Source: Clostridium sp. CAG:354_28_25
GTDB taxonomy: Bacteria; Bacillota; Clostridia; TANB77; CAG-508
Assembly: GCA_001915925.1 (NCBI GenBank)
Contig: MNRL01000005.1
Coordinates: 1 to 22,955, forward strand
DNA: 22,955 nt
Direction: 5' to 3'
Part shown: one piece after another, positions 1 to 7,335 of the stretch
Layout of the letters: every line of letters begins with the position of its first letter
Position numbering within the stretch: the first letter of the stretch is position 1
Made by a program: the position numbers and the translations under genes
Notes under the pieces: generated by a model
Seen by the model: the letters and a program-made list of their open reading frames with translations, nothing else
The model's database searches: none
Told to the model about the DNA's origin: nothing

Positions 1-162
1 TTGAATATTTAGTTTTTTCGTTAAAAATATTCTATCAAATTGGTATCTCTTATTCAATTTTTTTCTTAAATTTTCCCTACTAAAATTTTATACTAACTTT
101 CTTAATTCTTGTATATTAGGTTTATAAATGTTAAAATAAGTTTCGAAAGGAGCAGACTAAAT

Positions 163-528
163 ATGTACAAAAAAGATTGGTTATTAAATCAAATAGATGA
201 TTTAGTTGAATTTTTAGCAAAAGTATTCTTAAATCAAACTACGACAGAATATCTTCCAGAAAATATTGTAAATTCAACTTCTGATGAATTATATAATTCA
301 CTTGATAGATTAATTTGTGAAAAGAAAATTAACGAAGCAGAAAATTTATTATTTGATAAAATAGAAGTTCAAAATCCTAAGCATCTTGCTATAGCTATAA
401 ATTTTTACGGTAAACTTAATAAATTACCAGATGAAACTTTAGAAGAAGCTAATTATTCAAGAGAAGAAATAAATCAAGGTCTAAACGATATCTTAGATAA
501 ATTTGGAATTAAAATAGATTTAAAATAG
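163..528 (+). CDS. DUF6483 family protein, 121 aa
   Basis: Small soluble protein of unknown function. The sequence opens with MYKKDWLLNQIDDLVEFLAK and has a helical, acidic body that includes an INEAENLLFDKI stretch and an SREEINQGL stretch near the C-terminus. From memory these match DUF6483 proteins of Firmicutes; I know of no assigned activity. There is no signal peptide or membrane segment. The open frame extends upstream to 109, but the ATG at 163 is the better start because an AAAGGAG ribosome binding site lies just before it, while the upstream ATG has none. The gene stands alone: a terminator follows immediately and the next gene is on the other strand. The family call is from remembered similarity and the function is unknown. 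Confidence 0.7.
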   Translation: MYKKDWLLNQIDDLVEFLAKVFLNQTTTEYLPENIVNSTSDELYNSLDRLICEKKINEAENLLFDKIEVQNPKHLAIAINFYGKLNKLPDETLEEANYSREEINQGLNDILDKFGIKIDLK

Positions 529-561
529 CTCATTTATATAAAATAAATGAGCTATTTTTTT
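525..561 (+). terminator. Rho-independent terminator after the DUF6483 gene
   Basis: A 12-bp perfect stem (ATAGCTCATTTA at 525-536 against TAAATGAGCTAT at 544-555) overlaps the stop codon and is followed by a run of T to 561. A shorter A run on the left side could give weak termination for the convergent transporter gene as well. Confidence 0.85.
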
Positions 562-573
562 ACACATTAAAAT

Positions 574-1350
574 TTATCCTAATGCTACATCTAAAATCAT
601 CATTACTACAAACCCTAGTGCTACCCCAATTGTACCAATATTAGTATGTTCTCCTGCTTGTGATTCTGGTACTAGTTCTTCTACTACTACATAAATCATT
701 GCACCTGCTGCAAAAGATAATATATATGGAAGAATTGGAATTACTGCATGAGTAAATGCAATAGCAACCACTGCAGATATTGGTTCTACTATTCCTGAAA
801 GAGTTCCATATAAAAAAGCCCTTCCTTTAGAAATACCTTCTGCTTTTAAGGGCATAGATATTATAGCTCCTTCTGGAAAATTCTGTATGGCCATTCCTAC
901 TGCCAGTACTATAGCACCAGCTATAGTCATACTTGCATTTCCGATTAAGGCACCAGCAAACACAACTCCAGTAGCCATTCCCTCTGGTATATTGTGAATA
1001 GTAACTGCTAATACTAATTTTGTAGTTTTCTTAAAATTTGACTCCAATCCCTCAGCTTTTTCTGTTTCCAAATGCTGATGTGGTACTAGTGTATCTAAAA
1101 TTAACAAAAATACAATTCCAGACATAAAACCTACTGCAACTGGAACCCATGCAAATTTTCCAGCTGTCATATCTAATGCTGGCATTAATAATGACCATAT
1201 TGATGCTGCCATCATTACTCCAGCTGCAAAACCTATTAGCAGTTTCTGAACTTTTTTATTTATCTCTTTTTTTCTCATAAAAAATACTAAACCAGAACCT
1301 AATGTTGTTCCTAAAAAAGGAATTAGTATCCCTATAATTACATTACCCAT
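574..1350 (-). CDS. ZIP family divalent metal transporter (GufA/ZupT type)
   Basis: Inner-membrane transporter expected to import divalent cations such as zinc, iron or manganese. At 258 residues it has the usual size for bacterial ZIP proteins and about eight membrane segments. The two signature metal-binding helices are visible: HNIPEG at residues 119-124 (helix 4) and QNFPEG at 156-161 (helix 5). A histidine-containing loop (PHQH, residues 90-93) lies between helices 3 and 4, a common site for metal sensing or binding. The start is supported by GAGGAGG seven bases upstream and a near-consensus promoter at 1390-1418. It is transcribed alone and divergently from the acetyltransferase gene. 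Metal specificity cannot be read from the sequence. No metal-regulator operator is evident in the upstream region. Confidence 0.88.
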   Translation of the reverse strand: MGNVIIGILIPFLGTTLGSGLVFFMRKKEINKKVQKLLIGFAAGVMMAASIWSLLMPALDMTAGKFAWVPVAVGFMSGIVFLLILDTLVPHQHLETEKAEGLESNFKKTTKLVLAVTIHNIPEGMATGVVFAGALIGNASMTIAGAIVLAVGMAIQNFPEGAIISMPLKAEGISKGRAFLYGTLSGIVEPISAVVAIAFTHAVIPILPYILSFAAGAMIYVVVEELVPESQAGEHTNIGTIGVALGFVVMMILDVALG

Positions 1351-1389
1351 TATGTCCTCCTCTATATTTTAAGAATATTTTCCTTATTT

Positions 1390-1418
1390 ATTATACCGCA
1401 GATATTTTTTATGTACAA
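1390..1418 (-). promoter_or_regulatory. Sigma-A promoter of the ZIP transporter gene
   Basis: On the minus strand TTGTAC (-35, at 1413-1418) is separated by exactly 17 bp from a perfect TATAAT (-10, at 1390-1395), upstream of the GGAGG and start codon at 1350. Confidence 0.7.
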
Positions 1419-1427
1419 TTTTATTTT

Positions 1428-1456
1428 TTGCAATATATATTTTTTTATGTTAAAAT
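1428..1456 (+). promoter_or_regulatory. Probable sigma-A promoter of the acetyltransferase gene
   Basis: TTGCAA (1428-1433), a 17-bp spacer, then TAAAAT (1451-1456), about 30 bp before the start codon at 1487. It is divergent from, and just beyond, the ZIP promoter, so the two promoters lie back to back. Confidence 0.5.
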
Positions 1457-1486
1457 TTTTTCAATAATATCTTGTAGGAGGTTTTT

Positions 1487-2041
1487 ATGACAGAAAAAGA
1501 AAAAGCCAAAAATGGTGAATTATATAACCCTATGTATGATAAGGAATTAATACAAGAACGCTTTAATGTTAAAGATTTATGTTTTAAATACAATAATACT
1601 CTTCCTTCTAATTTTAAAGAAAGAAATGCTATTTTAAAACAAATCTTAACTACTGTAGATGATACTACACTTATTGAACAACCTTTTATTTGTGATTATG
1701 GATATAATATTTGTTTTGGTAAAAACTTTTATGCTAATCATAATTTAGTAATTCTTGATACTACTACTGTAAAATTCGGTGACAATGTTTTTATAGGTCC
1801 TAATTGTGGATTTTACACTGCAGGTCATCCCGTAGATGTTAAACAAAGAAATAGTGGACTAGAATATGCTAAGCCTATAACAGTTGGCAATAATGTTTGG
1901 TTTGGTGGAAATGTTATCGTACTACCTGGTGTTACAATTGGTGATAATACTATAATAGGTGCAGGTAGCGTTGTTACAAAGGATATTCCTGCTAATGTAA
2001 TCGCAGTTGGTAACCCATGTAAAGTTATAAAATCAATCTAA
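1487..2041 (+). CDS. Maltose/galactoside-type O-acetyltransferase (hexapeptide repeat, Maa/LacA family)
   Basis: Cytoplasmic acetyl-CoA dependent sugar O-acetyltransferase; the family forms trimers of left-handed parallel beta-helices. The 184-residue length is typical. The N-terminal mac domain (residues about 5-58) is followed by hexapeptide repeats from about residue 70 onward, such as FGDNVFIG, VGNNVWFGG and IGDNTIIGAGSVVTKDIP. The expected catalytic histidine is in YTAGHPVD (His114), and the C-terminus has the usual GNPCKVIK ending. The start is backed by TAGGAGG six bases upstream. It is a single-gene unit between its own promoter and a terminator. The natural acceptor (maltose, glucose, a galactoside or another sugar) cannot be deduced. 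Confidence 0.9.
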   Translation: MTEKEKAKNGELYNPMYDKELIQERFNVKDLCFKYNNTLPSNFKERNAILKQILTTVDDTTLIEQPFICDYGYNICFGKNFYANHNLVILDTTTVKFGDNVFIGPNCGFYTAGHPVDVKQRNSGLEYAKPITVGNNVWFGGNVIVLPGVTIGDNTIIGAGSVVTKDIPANVIAVGNPCKVIKSI

Positions 2042-2043
2042 AA

Positions 2044-2084
2044 AATAAACTGTGGAATGAAAAATCTTCTACAGTTTATTTTTT
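2044..2084. terminator. Bidirectional terminator between convergent genes
   Basis: A 14-bp stem (2044-2057 against 2067-2080, one G-U pair, 9-base loop) is flanked by A residues on the left and a T run on the right. It can end transcription of the acetyltransferase gene on the plus strand and of the ABC transporter gene on the minus strand. Confidence 0.8.
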
Positions 2085-2145
2085 ACTTATATTAAGAAAG
2101 TTAAGCCATTCGTGTTTACATGCAAATCGTATGGCACTAAACTTC

Positions 2146-3927
2146 TTATTTTAATTTTCCATAATACATATCTTTAAATATACCTTCTTTTTCTATTAGC
2201 TCAGTATATTTTCCCTCTTCCTCTATTTTTCCTTTATTTAAAACTATAATTCTATCACAGTTTTTTAAAGTAGTTAATCTGTGTGCTATAGAAATAATAG
2301 TAGTATTGTTTTCTTTTTGTAGTTTCTCTATTTCAATTTGAATATGTCTTTCTGAAGTATTGTCTAGTGCTGAGGTTGCCTCATCTAAAATTAAAATTTT
2401 AGGTTTTCTTAAAAAGATTCTAGCTATTGCTATTCTTTGCCTTTGACCACCAGAAAGATTATTTCCTCCTTCTGATATTAAAGTATTAAATTTATCTGGT
2501 AAATTATTTATATAATCATAAATATATGCCTTTTTAGCAGCTTCTTCTACTTCTTCTAAACTTACTTCTTTATCCATTCCATAACAAATATTTTCGTATA
2601 TTGTGCCTGCTATTAAAAATGGACTTTGTGGTACTAATGCAATAATCTCTGATATATCTTTTCTAGTTAACGAATTTATATTTTTTCCAGCTATAAATAT
2701 TTCACCATCACCTTTTTCTAGTTTACATATAGCCTTAATAAGTGAAGATTTTCCACATCCACTAGGACCTGCAATTCCTAAAAACATACCTTCGTTTATA
2801 TTTAGATTAAAATTATCTAAAATAACTTTTTCTGTGTTTTCATTATAATAAAATTTTAAGTTATTAACTTCTACTATTGATTTGCTTGCATCTTTATTAA
2901 TTTGTTTTCCCTCTTCTACTAATGCATAAGAAAAGTCATTAGGTAATTCTGTCATTTTAAAGAAATCTGTAGCTAAAACTGTACATTCTGATAATTCGTC
3001 AAATATTCTATGTAATTCCTCTAATGGTTTTGTTAATTGTGTAAAACATAAATATGCTGTTAAAACATTACCAACAGTAATTACATTTTTAGTTGCTAGC
3101 CATGTTGAAATTCCTATAATTAAAACTGTAAATACTGCTTGATTTATAAATTTTAAGCAATCATATTTTGCCATTTGTTTATGATGTTTCATTTCTTTTT
3201 TTCTTAAAAATTCTGATTTGTTATTAAATCTATTTGTTTCTAATTCAACACTATCTGTTATTCTTATTACTTCTATTCCATTTAGTAATTCTACAATTGT
3301 GCCATCCATTGCAGATTTAGTTTCTAATAATTCTACTCTTATACCTTTTTGAGTACTAATTTGTCTAAATACTATTGCAATTCCTATTGGAATAACAAGC
3401 AACATAGGTAATGCTAATGATATTGGTAGAGTTATAAATATTGTTATTATAGCTGCAATACTATTAAATATAGCTGGTGCAAAATCCATAAACATTAATT
3501 TTTCTAATTTTACTGTTCCCTCTAAGCATCTATTTAATCTTCCATGAATATTACCTGTCATATTCTCTCTAAAATATGATAAGGGTGCTTTTAACAATGA
3601 ATTAATTACTATTCCTCTCGCCTTTTTTTCTGTTCTTGTAGCTGTATCTTCTACCATTACTCTTCTTAATATTTTTATAATCTCATTTACTACATTTACT
3701 ATTAATATAAAAATTAAAAATGGGATTACCTTAATAAAATCTACTTGATTTTCTACTAAAATATCATCTGTAAGCCAACCTATCGCTTTTGGTGTCAATT
3801 GAGCAAGACCTGCAGACACTATCATTATTATAATAATTATTATAAAATTACGTTTTTGCTTTTTATCTAATAATTTATACAATTTCTTTAGTACATTTTT
3901 TACGTTCGTTTTCTTTTTCACATTCAT
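2146..3927 (-). CDS. ABC exporter half-transporter, fused permease and ATPase
   Basis: Type IV (B-family) ABC exporter half-transporter, expected to work as a dimer in the cytoplasmic membrane. Residues about 25-310 form the transmembrane domain. The ATPase domain shows Walker A GPSGCGKSS (387-395), the Q-loop in LVPQSPF (Gln434), the signature LSGGQRQRIA (491-500), Walker B ILILDE (511-516) and the H-loop His549. Its 593-residue length is normal. A promoter lies so close upstream that the leader would be only about 15 bases, and the start codon is preceded directly by a run of G rather than a spaced GGAGG, so translation initiation looks unusual. There is no partner half-transporter or peptidase beside it, so homodimerisation is likely. 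The substrate (drug, lipid or peptide) is unknown. Confidence 0.88.
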   Translation of the reverse strand: MNVKKKTNVKNVLKKLYKLLDKKQKRNFIIIIIIMIVSAGLAQLTPKAIGWLTDDILVENQVDFIKVIPFLIFILIVNVVNEIIKILRRVMVEDTATRTEKKARGIVINSLLKAPLSYFRENMTGNIHGRLNRCLEGTVKLEKLMFMDFAPAIFNSIAAIITIFITLPISLALPMLLVIPIGIAIVFRQISTQKGIRVELLETKSAMDGTIVELLNGIEVIRITDSVELETNRFNNKSEFLRKKEMKHHKQMAKYDCLKFINQAVFTVLIIGISTWLATKNVITVGNVLTAYLCFTQLTKPLEELHRIFDELSECTVLATDFFKMTELPNDFSYALVEEGKQINKDASKSIVEVNNLKFYYNENTEKVILDNFNLNINEGMFLGIAGPSGCGKSSLIKAICKLEKGDGEIFIAGKNINSLTRKDISEIIALVPQSPFLIAGTIYENICYGMDKEVSLEEVEEAAKKAYIYDYINNLPDKFNTLISEGGNNLSGGQRQRIAIARIFLRKPKILILDEATSALDNTSERHIQIEIEKLQKENNTTIISIAHRLTTLKNCDRIIVLNKGKIEEEGKYTELIEKEGIFKDMYYGKLK

Positions 3928-3947
3928 CCCCCATTCAAATCTTTACT

Positions 3948-3976
3948 ATTTTACCATAGTTTACATAAGTTTTCAA
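3948..3976 (-). promoter_or_regulatory. Sigma-A promoter of the ABC exporter gene
   Basis: On the minus strand TTGAAA (3971-3976) and TAAAAT (3948-3953) are 17 bp apart, immediately after the terminator of the upstream operon. Transcription should start around 3940. Confidence 0.65.
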
Positions 3977-3984
3977 GACTTCTA

Positions 3985-4013
3985 TAAAAAAATAGAGGTA
4001 TTCCTCTATTTTT
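3985..4013 (-). terminator. Terminator of the DUF4153-DUF5050 operon
   Basis: The AATAGAGG/CCTCTATT stem (3991-3998 with 4003-4010, 4-base loop) extends through A/T pairs on both sides and leaves a T tract on the minus strand. It begins right at the stop codon of the DUF5050 gene. Confidence 0.85.
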
Positions 4014-5180
4014 TTACAGTCCTATGTCATCTTTATTTATCTCCATAGTTTTTAAATTACATACTTCAAATGAAGTTATTTCACTATCCTTCTGAGTAAA
4101 AGTATATCCATATCCATTTAAATAGTAATAATATCTCTTTGGAAAATCAGTTTCTTCTCCTGTCTTTAAATTAACTTTATACATACTCTGACCTGAGGTA
4201 AAATATGCGAATTCATCATCAATATATGCCAATCTTTCAAATCCACCATGTGCTTTCCAAATAATTTCTTCTGTATTATTTTCCGGATTAATCTTATATA
4301 AACTAAATTCTGTTTCTATATTGTTTCCATCAGTACCTTTTCTAGTAAACACATAATTACCATTTTCTGAAAATACATCATTTCCAAACATACCTAATTT
4401 ATGATTTTCATTTGTGTTTAAATATATTACTCTATACGCTTCATTATCTGCAAAGTCAATATATGTTAAACAATTATCATCTACATTACTAATATATGTT
4501 CTACCTTTAGCTAATTCTTTTTTGTTCGCTCCATCAATATTTGCAGAATATATACTCCTTGAAGTTAGATCTGTATAATAGATAGTATTATTATGTATTT
4601 TAAAATAATTTTTAACATTTTCTATAATTGTTTGTTTATCACTACCATCTTTATTCATAATACATAGATTTCCTTGAGGAGTTCCGTTTATTCTGTCATA
4701 CCCTACTTGATCTGTAAAATATATCTTGTCAGCTGTAAGCCATAATTGGATAGAAGCCCCATCATAAATTTTTTCTGCATTTCCTTGTAAGTCTATCCTA
4801 TAAATTCCTTTTCCTCTATAGTAATTTGGCATTGCATATACATATTCCCCGTCAAAATAAAGTTTATTTACACCATCTTCCATCGTATATAGTAAGTCTA
4901 ATTTTTCTTCTTTACAATCATATTTAAATATATTATCTGTCGAATTATTGTATATAATAATATTACCTATTTTTGCGAAGCTACTTCCTGTTTGCATACT
5001 ATATGTTTTCTCATTTTCCAATTTTTGTTCTACACTTATCTTAACATCTTCTAATAATGTATTCGTAGAATTACTCTCGTTTGTATTTACCTCGGTGCCG
5101 GTTTTAAAAATAATAAGTTGTATTAAAACTATTATTATAATTATCACTAACGCTATTATAAATTCTTTAAATCTTTTCAT
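4014..5180 (-). CDS. DUF5050 family membrane-anchored beta-propeller protein
   Basis: Predicted surface-exposed protein of unknown function. An N-terminal segment rich in I and V (residues about 8-25, after MKRFKEF) serves as an uncleaved anchor or signal. It is followed by a Ser/Asn/Thr linker and then repeated short beta units of the type FDGEYVYAMPN, LTADKIYFTD, IHNNTIYYTD and IDDEFAYFT, spaced about 40-50 residues. This is the pattern of a DUF5050/LDL-receptor-like propeller. There is no lipobox cysteine. Its ATG overlaps the stop of the preceding membrane-protein gene (TAATG), so translation is probably coupled and the two products may work together at the membrane. The fold is inferred from the repeats and the ligand is unknown. 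Confidence 0.7.
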   Translation of the reverse strand: MKRFKEFIIALVIIIIIVLIQLIIFKTGTEVNTNESNSTNTLLEDVKISVEQKLENEKTYSMQTGSSFAKIGNIIIYNNSTDNIFKYDCKEEKLDLLYTMEDGVNKLYFDGEYVYAMPNYYRGKGIYRIDLQGNAEKIYDGASIQLWLTADKIYFTDQVGYDRINGTPQGNLCIMNKDGSDKQTIIENVKNYFKIHNNTIYYTDLTSRSIYSANIDGANKKELAKGRTYISNVDDNCLTYIDFADNEAYRVIYLNTNENHKLGMFGNDVFSENGNYVFTRKGTDGNNIETEFSLYKINPENNTEEIIWKAHGGFERLAYIDDEFAYFTSGQSMYKVNLKTGEETDFPKRYYYYLNGYGYTFTQKDSEITSFEVCNLKTMEINKDDIGL

Positions 5181-6631
5181 TATTTAATCCCCTCTAAAGT
5201 CTTTTTAGCTAATATTTTAGACATATTTAAATCTCTAACATCCATTTTTTCATTTGATAGCTTTTCGTAAACATCATTTATATATCTTATAGTCTCATTT
5301 TTAGTTTGCTCATCTACATTTTTTATCTCTAAAATTTGTATAAACTCTGGAATTGCATCTGTTCCAGTTTCTTCTTCTAGATACTCTAAATCTATTTTTC
5401 CTGTTTCTATATATCTTTCTATATTTCCTTTTGCGATAATTGCATCAAAATTAATAAAGTTCATTCCTATATATACAACAATTAAAATCATACAATACGT
5501 TCTTAATAAGTGTTTTTGCTTGTTTAATATATATAATACTGTTGGAATTAATAAAATAGCTTCTGCAAATAATACACAATATACTAATAACCTTAAAAAA
5601 GTATATCCATATGCTTGTTCATAAAAATGCATTCTAACTGCAGAAGATATTATTATTATAAATGTAAATATTACCATAATTATACACATAAAGTTTAAAT
5701 ATTTGTTATTTTTAGTTGCATATTTTTTTGTAACTAATATCACTATTAAATTTATCACTGATACAACCATTAACTGGAAAAATCCCTGTCTTGCATATTC
5801 TGCATAATTAATATTCGTTTTTTGCATAAATAATGAATTTATCTGAATTATACAAAATACTAAATAAATTACATTTAATGATGTTAATACCATTTTAAAA
5901 GTAGTACTATCTACACTTTTATTTTCTTCTTTTACCTCTTCATCTACAAAATATTCATCATAGCTGGTAATAATATAAAAAAAGCTTGATAAATATATAA
6001 ACACACATACTATTAAAATCACTCGTATAAAAATCCCCATTAAATCTACATTATTAAATAAGTTAAAAAATGAATTTAGGATATTTGTAATCATGTTACT
6101 AAATACCGAGTCTGCTGATGCTAAAATTGCAATAATAATTATTACTAAAGGAACTGTAATGCATATTCCTTTTATTATATTGTTTGATTTTTTATCTTTA
6201 GTCTTTTCTTTATTTATATTAAATTTCCCGGCAAGTAAATTTCTTAACTCTGTCATTGTTTCGCCAATATATGCAAATGGCTCTATTACTATATCTAAAA
6301 TTCTTTCTAGCAAGGTCTTTGCTATTAATTTTGTAGTAGTTAAACTTAAAATCATTATAATTAATAATATTGGTATTACTAATAGATTTAACAAATTAAA
6401 AAAGCTATTATTAAAAATAAAGTAAGTACTTGCTAAAATAATTATTGGTATTATTAAAAATCTTGAATTTTTATTTTTTATTTTATTTGTTTTTTCTAAT
6501 AATGTTACTATGTAATATGTAATTGGTATTGCAAACAATAACATTGAAAGTCCTAGCTGTTTTCCAAAAAATAATATTATACTCCATACACTGAGTAATA
6601 TTGCTCCTAAAAATATATTTATTTTTTTCAT
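5180..6631 (-). CDS. DUF4153/DUF4173 family multi-pass membrane protein
   Basis: Polytopic membrane protein of unknown function, 483 residues with roughly a dozen hydrophobic segments. Two more polar stretches interrupt them, near residues 125-150 and 222-245. The sequence YAEYARQGFFQL and the preceding segment QINSLF are what I remember as typical of the DUF4153/DUF4173 families. The last roughly 75 residues are hydrophilic and probably cytoplasmic or external. The start is supported by GGAGG ten bases upstream and by a consensus promoter at 6665-6693. It is the first gene of a two-gene operon whose second gene encodes the DUF5050 protein. The family assignment is by remembered motif and no biochemical role is known to me. 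Confidence 0.7.
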   Translation of the reverse strand: MKKINIFLGAILLSVWSIILFFGKQLGLSMLLFAIPITYYIVTLLEKTNKIKNKNSRFLIIPIIILASTYFIFNNSFFNLLNLLVIPILLIIMILSLTTTKLIAKTLLERILDIVIEPFAYIGETMTELRNLLAGKFNINKEKTKDKKSNNIIKGICITVPLVIIIIAILASADSVFSNMITNILNSFFNLFNNVDLMGIFIRVILIVCVFIYLSSFFYIITSYDEYFVDEEVKEENKSVDSTTFKMVLTSLNVIYLVFCIIQINSLFMQKTNINYAEYARQGFFQLMVVSVINLIVILVTKKYATKNNKYLNFMCIIMVIFTFIIIISSAVRMHFYEQAYGYTFLRLLVYCVLFAEAILLIPTVLYILNKQKHLLRTYCMILIVVYIGMNFINFDAIIAKGNIERYIETGKIDLEYLEEETGTDAIPEFIQILEIKNVDEQTKNETIRYINDVYEKLSNEKMDVRDLNMSKILAKKTLEGIK

Positions 6632-6664
6632 AATAAAATACCTCCATAAATATTTTATGAAGAT

Positions 6665-6693
6665 ATTTTATTTCTTCCGTTATTGTTTGTCAA
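6665..6693 (-). promoter_or_regulatory. Strong sigma-A promoter of the DUF4153-DUF5050 operon
   Basis: On the minus strand a perfect TTGACA (6688-6693), a 17-bp spacer and TAAAAT (6665-6670), followed by GGAGG before the start at 6631. Confidence 0.75.
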
Positions 6694-6721
6694 TATTTTT
6701 TTATTGTTTAATGAATATTTT

Positions 6722-6834
6722 TTGATAAAAACTTGTATGTTTTACATAATGTGTTATTAATAATATTATGCAATATCAATTATATAATTTAGGAGGATAA
6801 CAACATGGAAAAAACAATGTACATTCACAATTAG
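6722..6834 (+). other. Orphan promoter, ribosome binding site and nine-codon reading frame (gene relic)
   Basis: TTGATA (6722-6727), a 17-bp spacer and CATAAT (6745-6750) form a plus-strand sigma-A promoter. It is followed by AGGAGG (6791-6796) and an ideally spaced ATG at 6805. The frame reads only MEKTMYIHN before TAG at 6832, and then runs into the tail of a gene fragment on the opposite strand. It looks like the head of a lost gene whose body was deleted or replaced, although a very short leader peptide cannot be excluded. Confidence 0.5.
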
Positions 6835-7275
6835 TTTTTGACATAGGTTTCTTTTGTATTGAAATGCTACCTTTCTTTTCATCATGTATTTTATCAATTT
6901 CAGCACGTATATTTTTATTTAATTGTTGTATTTCATTTTCAAGTTCCTTTGTATCTATAATATTTTCTTCTAATAACTTAATCTTCTTCTCTATATCCAC
7001 ATCCTTTTTTCCAAAATTTGCTATAACTCCTTTAATTTTAGAATTGTTACTTTCTTTTAATATTATATTTTCCTTAATGTAATTTCGATTAAAAAATCTA
7101 TAATTTTCTGAACTATTTGCAGTATCCTTTAAAAACTCTCGTATTAAACCTTTTGCTAACGAGGTCTTTCCTCTACCATTATATCCAAAAATAATATTTT
7201 TTCTTTAAAACCCTTATCTGGTCCATTATAATTTCTAAATGATTTTTCATTTAAATTGTATACTTGTTTAATCAT
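6776..7275 (-). pseudogene. Truncated, frameshifted AAA_13 ATPase (RloC/PrrC-like), N-terminal part only
   Basis: An ATG at 7275 with GGTGG upstream starts MIKQVYNLNEKSFRNYNG. After about 25 codons the frame is broken. Restoring one base in an A run near 7195-7200 gives NIIFGYNGRGKTSLAKGLI, with the P-loop GYNGRGKT, and the frame then continues through FFNRNYIKENI and a helical EKKIKLLEENI region. This is the pattern of the N-terminal half of AAA_13 ATPases, a group that includes RloC and PrrC anticodon nucleases. Only about 145-165 codons remain of a family usually several hundred residues long. The Walker B region and any nuclease domain are absent, and the last residues (about NCECTLFFPCC onward) are read antisense through the relic promoter region. 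It lies downstream of the DUF1016 gene in the same orientation, so the two were probably one operon. Whether the frameshift is real or a homopolymer error is open; the truncation is not affected by that. Confidence 0.7.
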
Positions 7276-7311
7276 ACTACCACCTTTTTCTCTATTTTTT
7301 CTATATTGAAA

Positions 7312-7332
7312 TGGTTCCACAGTGTGGAACCA
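7312..7332. repeat. 21-bp perfect palindrome, intergenic copy
   Basis: TGGTTCCACA, one central G, then TGTGGAACCA: 10-bp arms without mismatch. It lies between the DUF1016 stop codon and the start of the ATPase pseudogene. An identical copy lies inside the DUF1016 coding sequence at 8051-8071. No T run follows on either strand, so it does not look like a plain terminator. Confidence 0.9.
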
Positions 7333-7335
7333 AAT

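Noticed and set aside
1..162. A/T-rich leading region before the first gene
   Set aside because: I see no convincing gene, repeat or RNA in it; only the ribosome binding site for the gene at 163 is clear.
2105..2138. GCCATTCG...CGTATGGC inverted repeat downstream of the ABC exporter
   Set aside because: Short arms with a mismatch and no T run. The bidirectional terminator at 2044-2084 already explains the end of both genes.
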